NCBI GenBank assembly: GCA_964507925.1
Contig: CAZDRB010000023.1
Coordinates: forward strand, 1-12,051
Reading direction: 5' to 3'
DNA from: CAZDRB01 sp964507925
Lineage (GTDB): Bacteria; Patescibacteriota; Microgenomatia; UBA1400; UBA12108
Length of the DNA stretch: 12,051 nt
The translations under genes were made by a program, and so were the position numbers. The notes under the pieces were generated by a model, which was not told the origin of the DNA, did not search any database, and worked only from the letters and a program-made list of their open reading frames with translations. The first letter of the stretch is position 1. Every line of letters starts with the position of its first letter. This document shows positions 1 to 5,977 of this stretch, piece by piece.

Positions 1-693
1 AGCCTGTTGCCCTGACCCATTCATAGGCGGCAGAGCGATGGACAAAATAACATAACCATTCTTAAAAGATGTACTCACACGCTTGTGTGGGACAAGGGCG
101 ACTATCGGTTTAATTATCGCCTTCTTGCTTATGGCACCATTACGACCTATCCTCTTCCTAGATATTACGACAGGGACTATTTTTTCCTCAGAAATATTTA
201 AGTCGATGTATCTATTAATTTCATCTAATGTAATTGCTCTTACAGACAGCTTCGTTCCCAAAACACGATTTTCAAGGCTGCTTCCCTTCCATAATACCCT
301 CTCTGATGATTCGAGCAATTTGTCTAAAGCACTTGCTAAGCTTATTTCAATGCTTATGGTTGACTTCTCTGAGTCAAGCGCATCTTGATCGATCGCAATC
401 GATCGAGAGTAATCCATCAAAGTGTCAAGTGCTTGATGTTCTAGCCCCGGTCTGCAGATAATATAGAAATTTACATACTCTTTTCCCGTTCTAGCATTAT
501 AAAGGAATCCTCTTGATTCAAGATCAAACAGCCTGTCTGATTTTCGACTATTTTTTGAACTAAGAAAAAGGTGCTCTGCTAAATGTGGCAAGCCCTCCAG
601 TCGGGATTCTACATATCTAGCACCAGATCTAATATAAAGAGAAACAACTGATACGTTAAGGGCTGGATTATAGATATTTATGCATTTATTCAT
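1..693 (-). CDS. M16 (insulinase/pitrilysin) family zinc peptidase, N-terminal 231 residues, cut by window edge
   Basis: The frame stays open to position 1, so only the N-terminal part is visible. Residues 37-41 read HLAEH, the inverted zinc motif HxxEH of M16 metallopeptidases, preceded by the typical Gly-Leu-Pro. Glu109 and Glu116 lie seven residues apart, as do the second-shell and zinc-ligand glutamates of pitrilysin, and Glu116 is 75 residues after the second His, the expected distance. All visible catalytic residues are therefore present. The ATG overlaps the end of the SagB-type gene by 8 bases (ATGAATAA), implying translational coupling as the last visible gene of the precursor-YcaO-SagB operon. 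A weak GGGGA lies upstream of the start. M16 proteins process peptides in some RiPP pathways (for example PqqF), so leader removal or product degradation is the likely role; that part is inference. No signal peptide is evident, which suggests a cytoplasmic enzyme. A full member would need about 200 or more residues beyond the edge. Confidence 0.88.
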   Translation of the reverse strand, partial: MNKCINIYNPALNVSVVSLYIRSGARYVESRLEGLPHLAEHLFLSSKNSRKSDRLFDLESRGFLYNARTGKEYVNFYIICRPGLEHQALDTLMDYSRSIAIDQDALDSEKSTISIEISLASALDKLLESSERVLWKGSSLENRVLGTKLSVRAITLDEINRYIDLNISEEKIVPVVISRKRIGRNGAISKKAIIKPIVALVPHKRVSTSFKNGYVILSIALPPMNGSGQQA

Positions 694-1474
694 TAATATT
701 CCCCAATATCATGGCTCCAACAATGCTCTCATCAATTCCATCTAAATCAAGTATTTCATTGATTCCGTTGTCATCAAATCCCCCAATAGAGCAGGCTCCA
801 ACGCCTATAGCTGTTGAGACTAGATACAAATTTTGAGAAATCAAACCATAATCTGTCATAACGTGACGGTAGCCTCGATTACCATATTTCTCCTCAACTC
901 GATCAAATATAGCGGTAAATATTAGCAAGACTGCTCCAGTCTTCATCCATGGCTGACTAAACTGTTTCCAAGTTTGATTTAGAAAATTATTTTTTTTAAT
1001 CAGTTCAATACTATGAGATGGTGGATGATAATGATATATCCCTCGCCTTATAGCTCCTGTAGGTTTTAATATAAATGGATAGATTTCAATTGGATAGCGC
1101 GCGCCTGCAGATGGATACATCCGCTTAGTCGTATTAGTTTTAGAAGTGAGAGATCGCTGTCCTGCTGAATAATATAGCAGTGTCGAAAGATCCTTTTCAC
1201 TAACCGGCTTTGAAATAAATTTCCTAGAAGATTCCCTTTTCATCAAAATATTCTGCAAATCCCACCTTTTATATTTTGGAACGGTGAGTTCAAAGCTCGG
1301 AAATCGTATGTATGTCTTATAATGAGTTTCTTTCCATGATTTAGGCCATTTTGAATACGGAGTTTTTACAAAATCTTGGATATTATCAATATTTGTACTA
1401 ATGTGAAATTTTCTCGACGCTGAAGGCTCAATTTGCGGAAACTCACTCAAAAAATCGATGTTGTCTAGTTTCAT
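686..1474 (-). CDS. SagB-type FMN-dependent (nitroreductase-fold) peptide dehydrogenase
   Basis: This 262-residue protein belongs to the SagB-type branch of the nitroreductase family. In azole-containing RiPPs it oxidises YcaO-made azolines to azoles using FMN. Visible hallmarks are RESSRKF at 80-86 (the Arg/Ser FMN-phosphate region), YPSAGARYPIEIY at 120-132, a characteristic block around GNRGYRHVMTDYG at 198-210 followed by the QNLYL helix, and a GIGVG/GGFDD segment at 223-235. About 75 residues precede the core, as in other SagB-type proteins. The gene starts 5 bases after the YcaO stop codon and its stop overlaps the M16 gene start, so it is the middle of a tight operon. No clear ribosome binding site precedes the ATG, suggesting dependence on translation from ycaO. 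Family assignment is firm. The exact substrate, presumably the Cys-rich precursor encoded at the head of the operon, is inferred from position. Confidence 0.9.
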   Translation of the reverse strand: MKLDNIDFLSEFPQIEPSASRKFHISTNIDNIQDFVKTPYSKWPKSWKETHYKTYIRFPSFELTVPKYKRWDLQNILMKRESSRKFISKPVSEKDLSTLLYYSAGQRSLTSKTNTTKRMYPSAGARYPIEIYPFILKPTGAIRRGIYHYHPPSHSIELIKKNNFLNQTWKQFSQPWMKTGAVLLIFTAIFDRVEEKYGNRGYRHVMTDYGLISQNLYLVSTAIGVGACSIGGFDDNGINEILDLDGIDESIVGAMILGNINE

Positions 1475-1479
1475 AATTG

Positions 1480-2796
1480 TTACAAAAATGGATGCGGATA
1501 GTTATCTATTGTATCTACTAAGACTTCGGAGTTAAGTTTTTTTGGAACTGTGCGCAACCTATCCCCGCCAAGTAAAGGATACTTTTCATTCAAATACAGT
1601 TGCTGCAATTCGGGTATCACAACCTTAACTATATGATAGTTAAGGTTCTCAAATTCGGGCAAGGTTATTTCCTTCCAATAAATGCTGAATTTGTGTTTAA
1701 AGATAATATCTTGAACAAGCTTAAGGTTTGCCTCAACTCTTCTCTTTCGCGTTAATGGCACAAGGTGAGATTTTTCTAGCCAAAAACTTATATTTTTAAT
1801 TGCGCTTAAGGGGTACCAGAATAGAGCCCTGTTAAGTATGCTTGAGTTTTTAATCAGTTCGCTCTTAGTGACTACCCCCTTATTGGATTCATATTCTTTC
1901 CTTACCCATGTTCTCGTATGAAATGCTTCGGTTATGGCACCAATAATAGCGGTTTCAATATCCATGTCAGTTTTTAACCCGATAGAAACCGCTTTCCCGT
2001 AGCCAGACTGATCAATCACAATTGCAGCGACAGTAGGTATTTCAATATCTGTTGTGATGTCAACGCATTGCAATTGCAATCGATAATCCCTGGCAACCTC
2101 AAATAGGGATAATATTTTGTCGTTTTCTGCGGTCGTCAAGTCTATGGTTTTCGGCGGTATACGATTAAGATAATGAATCATAAAGGCATCGCGCTCAACC
2201 ACCTCATAAACTCCATGTAGTATCGCATCTTCAAGCGTATCTCGCCCTGCTACTCCAGTACTTATGGAAGGGTAAACAACTGGCTCATTTTTTAGTGGAA
2301 CGTAAGATAAATACGTTGCTTGACATGGAAAGAGGTACTTATCACTTGTCTCCAGAGAATGAAAATTTGTCCATCTTATTAATTCATTTGGATTAATCTT
2401 TTGAAGTAAGTCTTTCTGTTTATGGGAAAAACGTGGCATTTTCCTTGGATCAATATACTTTAATTTATTGTTCTCAATAGATCTGATGCTTGAAGTTTGA
2501 TCAACGCTTGTCTCTAGAAAAATAAAGTTACAAATTCTCTCTACTGACTCAGCTAAACATTTAATAAGCGCTTCCTTTGCAGAGAAAAAGGATGTCCCAG
2601 AGGCTTGAGAATGAAAACTATGTCCTCTATGCTCAACAAAACGGTCATTTAACTTACTAGAAAAATACCAAAAAGAGGGCTCGTCACTATACTGCTTCTC
2701 TAACTTTAGCCTAGTAATTAGGTTAAAATCTGGATCTGCCACTCTCTTCAAATCTGCTAGTAACTTATCTGCCCTATTTAATTTGGAATCTAGCAT
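1480..2796 (-). CDS. YcaO-family ATP-dependent cyclodehydratase for RiPP backbone modification
   Basis: This 438-residue YcaO-domain protein would use ATP to activate backbone amides so that Cys, Ser or Thr side chains cyclise to azolines. Three conserved acidic blocks characteristic of the nucleotide/Mg site are visible: SGTSFFSAKEAL with the following AESVER (66-87), a Gly-Val-Ala-Gly segment leading into EVVERDAF (181-205), and GLKTDMDIETAIIGAITEAF (273-292). The C-terminus reads YPHPFL, a close variant of the Pro-rich (PxPxP-like) tail of azoline-forming YcaOs, which argues against the thioamidating or purely housekeeping branches. No ThiF/E1-like domain is fused, and the N-terminal part (1-60) shows no recognisable peptide-recognition domain. 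The gene follows the precursor after a 71-base gap containing a hairpin and precedes the SagB-type gene by 5 bases. The ribosome binding site is weak (GAAGA). Azole/azoline formation on the adjacent precursor is a strong inference from SagB co-occurrence. Confidence 0.92.
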   Translation of the reverse strand: MLDSKLNRADKLLADLKRVADPDFNLITRLKLEKQYSDEPSFWYFSSKLNDRFVEHRGHSFHSQASGTSFFSAKEALIKCLAESVERICNFIFLETSVDQTSSIRSIENNKLKYIDPRKMPRFSHKQKDLLQKINPNELIRWTNFHSLETSDKYLFPCQATYLSYVPLKNEPVVYPSISTGVAGRDTLEDAILHGVYEVVERDAFMIHYLNRIPPKTIDLTTAENDKILSLFEVARDYRLQLQCVDITTDIEIPTVAAIVIDQSGYGKAVSIGLKTDMDIETAIIGAITEAFHTRTWVRKEYESNKGVVTKSELIKNSSILNRALFWYPLSAIKNISFWLEKSHLVPLTRKRRVEANLKLVQDIIFKHKFSIYWKEITLPEFENLNYHIVKVVIPELQQLYLNEKYPLLGGDRLRTVPKKLNSEVLVDTIDNYPHPFL

Positions 2797-2814
2797 AATC
2801 TTCGCTTATCAATC

Positions 2815-2842
2815 GACAACCGAAGGACATCCTTCGGTTGTC
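2815..2842 (-). promoter_or_regulatory. Intergenic hairpin between precursor and ycaO
   Basis: Two perfect 13-base arms (GACAACCGAAGGA and TCCTTCGGTTGTC) are separated by only two bases, giving a 12-bp stem with a 4-base loop in RNA. It lies 25 bases after the precursor stop codon and ends 18 bases before the ycaO ATG. No U-run follows on either strand, so it is not a canonical intrinsic terminator. A likely role is to stabilise the 3' end of the precursor mRNA or to attenuate read-through or translation into the enzyme genes, so that more precursor than enzyme is made. The inverted repeat is seen directly; the role is inference. Confidence 0.6.
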
Positions 2843-2867
2843 ATGGTCACTGTCGTGGTAGTGATCA

Positions 2868-3056
2868 CTATTTACGACTACTCGGTGATCGGCCACATCC
2901 ACATTCAGCACAACCATCTGCCGAATCGCACCCACAAGAACCAGCACAACTTGTGCCATCGCCAATTCCAGGCTCATTCGCAACATCCCTGCTGACTAAT
3001 TCTGGTTTGAATTTTTGGAATGGTTTTGATCCTTCTGCATCTCTTGGAATTCTCAT
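2868..3056 (-). CDS. Cys-rich RiPP precursor peptide (62 aa), candidate azol(in)e peptide substrate
   Basis: This small gene encodes a leader with charged and aromatic residues (residues 1-33, including FQKFKPELVS at 13-22) followed by a Gly/Ser/Cys/Asp-rich half. Cysteines fall at 37, 41, 43, 49, 52 and 54, forming two similar motifs, CAGSCGC and CAECGC, then a basic tail RSPSSRK. No membrane segment or Sec signal is seen. The start is set by AGGAGG five bases upstream of the ATG; an in-frame ATG 15 codons earlier lies upstream of the promoter -10 and is unlikely. The gene ends in tandem in-frame stops (TAG TGA). It heads the operon with ycaO, the SagB-type gene and the M16 gene, and has the composition expected of an azole/azoline precursor. 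I do not recognise a named precursor family. A metal-binding peptide is an alternative, but the enzyme context favours a RiPP. Confidence 0.82.
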   Translation of the reverse strand: MRIPRDAEGSKPFQKFKPELVSRDVANEPGIGDGTSCAGSCGCDSADGCAECGCGRSPSSRK

Positions 3057-3060
3057 TTTA

Positions 3061-3106
3061 ACCTCCTTTCGTGAATCTATTATAGTATTTATCCAAATCA
3101 ATTCAA
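3061..3106 (-). promoter_or_regulatory. Promoter and strong ribosome binding site of the RiPP operon
   Basis: On the minus strand a -35 TTGAAT (3106-3101) and a perfect -10 TATAAT (3084-3079) are separated by 16 bases. The predicted transcription start is near 3072. The short leader then carries AAAGGAGGT (3069-3061) five bases before the precursor ATG at 3056. This is the strongest Shine-Dalgarno signal I noticed in the window and fits high precursor expression. No operator is obvious apart from the nearby palindrome at 3151-3160. Confidence 0.72.
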
Positions 3107-3150
3107 ATACTCAGCCTATATGTAATCATTCCACTTATTATTTACACCTA

Positions 3151-3160
3151 TAGTATACTA
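3151..3160 (+). promoter_or_regulatory. Palindromic -10-like box (TAGTATACTA) upstream of the kinase gene
   Basis: The 10-base palindrome contains TATACT on both strands. On the plus strand (3154-3159) it would place the transcription start near 3166, only about four bases before the kinase ATG at 3170, so the mRNA would be almost leaderless. This agrees with the absence of a ribosome binding site. No good -35 sequence is visible at 16-18 bases. It could also act as an operator or as a second, weaker start for the leftward operon. Confidence 0.4.
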
Positions 3161-3169
3161 ACCTCTGCA

Positions 3170-4087
3170 ATGAACTTAGAATATCCAATCACTCACTATG
3201 CCCCAAGTTTTAATCATCCAGACGAGTCAATCCAAATTAACATATGCGACGAATTGATAAATCCCTATACAAAGAGCAGGGTACTACTCGGTAATCTGCA
3301 AAATGGATTAGACGTTGCTGTTAAGTTCAGCGGGTATAAATACGGCACTAAAAGAGAATGGGATGGGCTAAGGCTAGTAAATACTGCAGGAGTTTCAGCT
3401 CCCCAGTTACTATGCGCTGTTAAAGATGAGGCAAGTGGCCGACACGGCATCATTTCGACCAGGGTTAATGGTAAAAACTTAAACACAGAGAGGTCGGATC
3501 TATACCGATACAAACTAGGAAAAGTAATTGCCTATGCGCACGACAATGTGGTAATAGCTGGCAACGAGTGGCAAGGTTCAGGTAAGCACGACTTTACTTA
3601 TTTTGAAGAGCAAATGTCTAGCTTTCGCGAATCACATATCGCAGAAATAAACTCAACAAGCATGCCATACTCAATGTTGAGATTATTATCAAAAGGGGTA
3701 GATACAAAATTTAGCAGTATTGTTCCAGTGTTTACACACAATGATGTACACAACGCGCAAGCAATAGTTGGCGTTGACGATGAAGTCTCAGTTATCGATT
3801 TTGAAGAATGGAAAGAGGAGCATCCTATTAAGGATCTCTCGATCTACCTACTTCATACTTTAAGAAACAAGGAACCATTCTCAGACTTCACAAATTTCTG
3901 TTTAGGGTTTAATCGCGATAGAAATCTTGAGAATGATGATCTAAATTTTCTCGGATTTTACTTACTTTTTGCAGCAATTAGAAGTGTCGATTATCATTCC
4001 AAGACTTTACCGTCTTACGTAAAAACAGCCATAAAAACTCTGGACATTATCACTGAGGCGTTGAATACTGAATTGATATATAAATAA
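3170..4087 (+). CDS. APH/choline-kinase-fold phosphotransferase-like protein
   Basis: This 305-residue protein has the order of motifs of the aminoglycoside phosphotransferase/choline kinase family: a VAVKF strand with the nucleotide-binding Lys52, an Arg-Glu pair at 62-63 before the GLRLVNTAGVSAPQ segment, a catalytic loop HNDVHNAQ at 190-197, and a metal-binding DFE at 210-212. The base Asp192 and Asp210 are present. The usual loop Asn (HxDxxxxN) is Gln197, so activity may be altered. It is the only plus-strand gene I support here, diverging from the RiPP precursor and running tail to tail into nnrD with a 2-base gap. Its AT-rich codon use matches the RiPP genes rather than the housekeeping run to its right. 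It might phosphorylate the peptide or a small molecule, or confer self-protection, but its substrate cannot be read from the sequence and it may be independent of the cluster. Confidence 0.8.
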   Translation: MNLEYPITHYAPSFNHPDESIQINICDELINPYTKSRVLLGNLQNGLDVAVKFSGYKYGTKREWDGLRLVNTAGVSAPQLLCAVKDEASGRHGIISTRVNGKNLNTERSDLYRYKLGKVIAYAHDNVVIAGNEWQGSGKHDFTYFEEQMSSFRESHIAEINSTSMPYSMLRLLSKGVDTKFSSIVPVFTHNDVHNAQAIVGVDDEVSVIDFEEWKEEHPIKDLSIYLLHTLRNKEPFSDFTNFCLGFNRDRNLENDDLNFLGFYLLFAAIRSVDYHSKTLPSYVKTAIKTLDIITEALNTELIYK

Positions 4088-4089
4088 AT

Positions 4090-4860
4090 CTATAGTCTAA
4101 ATAACTCTCCTAGCACCTTTTGCGCTTCAATTATCAGATCACTCGCACCAAAAAACGTGCCGTACGTAGTTTCCGCCCGCTCCCCAGCCATTTTGTTTAC
4201 ATGCGAAGCGACGACCGCGCTCGCGAGTGGCGAGCTCTTGGCGTATAGCCCAACTACAATTCCGGCTAGCACATCTCCTGTCCCGCCCTTGGTCATTCCA
4301 GGGTTCCCTCCTTGGATCTCAACTTCCTCGTCGCCTCGCTTGACGCGGTCGACCTCTCCCTTGGCTAGTACCGTGACAAGGGGATCAACTCTGTCGCCGA
4401 TTATCTCCTGCTCTCGGTAGTTCGGTGTAATGATCATGTTCTTGTTCAAAAGTTTGGGATCCACCTCCTGCAATGCCCCTCCGTCCACAACCCAGCGCTT
4501 GGCGGGATACTTGGTAAGTAGTTTGTTAACTATTCTCCTCGTCTCCTCGCCCCGCTCCATGCCCGGACCAATCAAGATAGCGTCATCCTCGAGAATATAG
4601 TGGTCGACGTCCTCCCACGGCACCACTATCCCCTCCCAAAATCCAGCTTTTGCCTGGACTCGCATCAGCTCATCATTCTCCATCGCCGGACTAGAAAAAT
4701 GGACCATGTCCACGATCTTTGACGCCATCGCGGCCGACCAAAAAGAGGCAGCGTGAAATAGCTTGGACCCGCCAATCACCAGTACTCGCCCGTTCTCTCC
4801 CTTCCTACTCCCGGCTTGTGGCAAGACAATCTGTTCGATGTATTTACTCAAATTATTCAT
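4090..4860 (-). CDS. nnrD: ADP/ATP-dependent NAD(P)H-hydrate dehydratase (NnrD/CARKD)
   Basis: This cytoplasmic ribokinase-fold enzyme repairs damaged, hydrated NAD(P)H by dehydration coupled to nucleotide hydrolysis. The diagnostic nucleotide and catalytic segment GGNPGMTKGGTGDVLAG lies at 184-200, with the catalytic Asp in GTGDVL. Supporting motifs are VLVIGGS at 27-32, a Gly-Pro-Gly at 98-100, VVDGGAL at 124-130 (family: VlDADAL-like) and ITPNYRE at 144-150. At 256 residues it contains only the dehydratase domain. The N-terminal epimerase half (NnrE) that many bacteria fuse to it is absent, so any epimerase must be encoded elsewhere. The ATG overlaps the recF stop by 8 bases, indicating coupled translation downstream of recF. 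It is the last gene of the leftward housekeeping run and meets the kinase gene tail to tail, with no obvious terminator hairpin between them. Confidence 0.93.
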   Translation of the reverse strand: MNNLSKYIEQIVLPQAGSRKGENGRVLVIGGSKLFHAASFWSAAMASKIVDMVHFSSPAMENDELMRVQAKAGFWEGIVVPWEDVDHYILEDDAILIGPGMERGEETRRIVNKLLTKYPAKRWVVDGGALQEVDPKLLNKNMIITPNYREQEIIGDRVDPLVTVLAKGEVDRVKRGDEEVEIQGGNPGMTKGGTGDVLAGIVVGLYAKSSPLASAVVASHVNKMAGERAETTYGTFFGASDLIIEAQKVLGELFRL

Positions 4861-5917
4861 GTTCTTCCTTAATTCTAATGATCTTCGCTCCTTGTACTAG
4901 CTCCACTATCTCCTCCTCAGCCGAGGTGATTATACTTTGCCGCCCCGCAGTCATCTTAATTACCTCCGATCGGTGCACTTGATCTAGTTCCGAAAAGATA
5001 TCGTCAAGGAGGAGTATCGGGGTTATTCCCAACTTCTCCTCGGTATAGGCGAGCTGCCCTAGCTTGAGAAATAATACCCCGAGGCGCTGCTCTCCCCGGC
5101 TCCCGTACTTCATCAAGTCCTGCTCTCCTTTGATCAAAAAATCATCTTTATGTGGTCCCACCAACGTGTATCCGAGCGCAACCTCAGCCTCCGCATGCTC
5201 AGCTAGCCTTGCGGGAGAGATGTTCGAGGGCAAATACTGAACACTATACTCCCCAAAACTCGTCTTCATGCGAGATAGATACTCAGTCAGATCGCGGCGA
5301 TACTGGTTGAGGATCTCGCCGTTCTTGATAATCGATTGATCCCAGTAGGAGAGCTGTGCTCGTGATGATCTATTTTCACGGATCGCGTCCAATACGCGGT
5401 TGCGCCTCCTGAGGGACGCCTCGTACACACTCAGCACTCTCGCGTATTCTGGGTGAGCCAGTCCCAAAACCTCGTCAAAGTATCCTCTCCTCCGGGACGG
5501 TGATCCCTCAATCAGTCGCATATCCTCAGGTCTAAACAAAATGGCGACCAACTTGCCGACAAACGTAGCTTTTGTTCGAGCAACTCCGTCCACCAAAAAT
5601 CGTCTCTTAGGTGTTCGCTTGCCCATATACGTCCCGTGCGTCAAAACCACCGAGAGCTCTTGATACTCCTCGCCCACAGTCGCAACAATCCCCTCGACCG
5701 AGGCAATCATTTCCGCGTCATTTTTTTGGTCAAAGTTAATCATCTCTGAGATCTCTCCAGCTCGCGCGCTCTTGCCAGTCGAGAGTAAATATATTGCCTC
5801 AAGTACATTAGTTTTTCCTGCGCCATTTGGCGCAACAACAACGTTCAAGTCGTCAAAGAGAAATTCTTGAGCTTTATAACTGCGAAAATTCTTGAGCCGT
5901 AGCCGCTGCAACTTCAT
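4853..5917 (-). CDS. recF: DNA replication/repair protein RecF
   Basis: This 354-residue ABC-type ATPase helps load RecA on single-stranded DNA at gaps (RecFOR pathway). It shows the full SMC/Rad50-like head: Walker A APNGAGKTN at 29-37, the RecF-typical FRPEDMRLIEGSPSRRRGYFD block at 128-148, GPHKDDF at 254-260, the signature SRGEQR at 273-278, and Walker B ILLLDDIFSELD at 301-312. Length matches the family. The start MKLQRLRLKNFRSY is canonical. A TATAAT box ends eight bases before the ATG and no ribosome binding site is visible, so the transcript may be leaderless. The stop overlaps the nnrD start. recF is followed here by nnrD rather than accompanied by dnaA/dnaN/gyrB as in many bacteria, and it sits downstream of mutM, forming a small DNA-repair neighbourhood with the exonuclease gene. 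Confidence 0.96.
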   Translation of the reverse strand: MKLQRLRLKNFRSYKAQEFLFDDLNVVVAPNGAGKTNVLEAIYLLSTGKSARAGEISEMINFDQKNDAEMIASVEGIVATVGEEYQELSVVLTHGTYMGKRTPKRRFLVDGVARTKATFVGKLVAILFRPEDMRLIEGSPSRRRGYFDEVLGLAHPEYARVLSVYEASLRRRNRVLDAIRENRSSRAQLSYWDQSIIKNGEILNQYRRDLTEYLSRMKTSFGEYSVQYLPSNISPARLAEHAEAEVALGYTLVGPHKDDFLIKGEQDLMKYGSRGEQRLGVLFLKLGQLAYTEEKLGITPILLLDDIFSELDQVHRSEVIKMTAGRQSIITSAEEEIVELVQGAKIIRIKEEHE

Positions 5918-5924
5918 TACTTAT

Positions 5925-5930
5925 ATTATA
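5925..5930 (-). promoter_or_regulatory. -10 box (TATAAT) directly upstream of recF
   Basis: A perfect TATAAT on the minus strand in the 60-base gap between mutM and recF predicts a start at about 5918, one base from the recF ATG at 5917. No convincing -35 sequence lies 16-18 bases upstream. A leaderless recF-nnrD transcript is the simplest reading; weak spacing evidence keeps confidence moderate. Confidence 0.42.
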
Positions 5931-5977
5931 CCCTGGAGGACAAAAATAAAGGCTTTCGGTTTACTCAAAAGAAAACT

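Noticed and set aside
389..406. TCGATCG-CAAT-CGATCGA inverted repeat
   Set aside because: It lies inside M16 codons and is a short, low-complexity GATC string; I see no reason to assign it a regulatory role.
83..461. Plus-strand frames opposite the M16 gene
   Set aside because: The minus strand carries an uninterrupted 231-codon frame with HxxEH and matching glutamates.
2859..2870. Palindrome TAGTGATCACTA at the precursor stop codon
   Set aside because: It coincides with the tandem stops TAG TGA and is short; it could be incidental, and the nearby 13-base hairpin is far stronger.
2774..2986. Alternative 70-aa minus-strand frame overlapping the precursor
   Set aside because: It has no ribosome binding site, is His/Asp/Val-rich nonsense-like sequence, and overlaps the start of ycaO. 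The other frame has the strong Shine-Dalgarno and the RiPP-like core.
3057..3101. In-frame 15-residue N-terminal extension of the precursor
   Set aside because: Its start lies upstream of the -10 box, and an AGGAGG sits five bases before the internal ATG at 3056.
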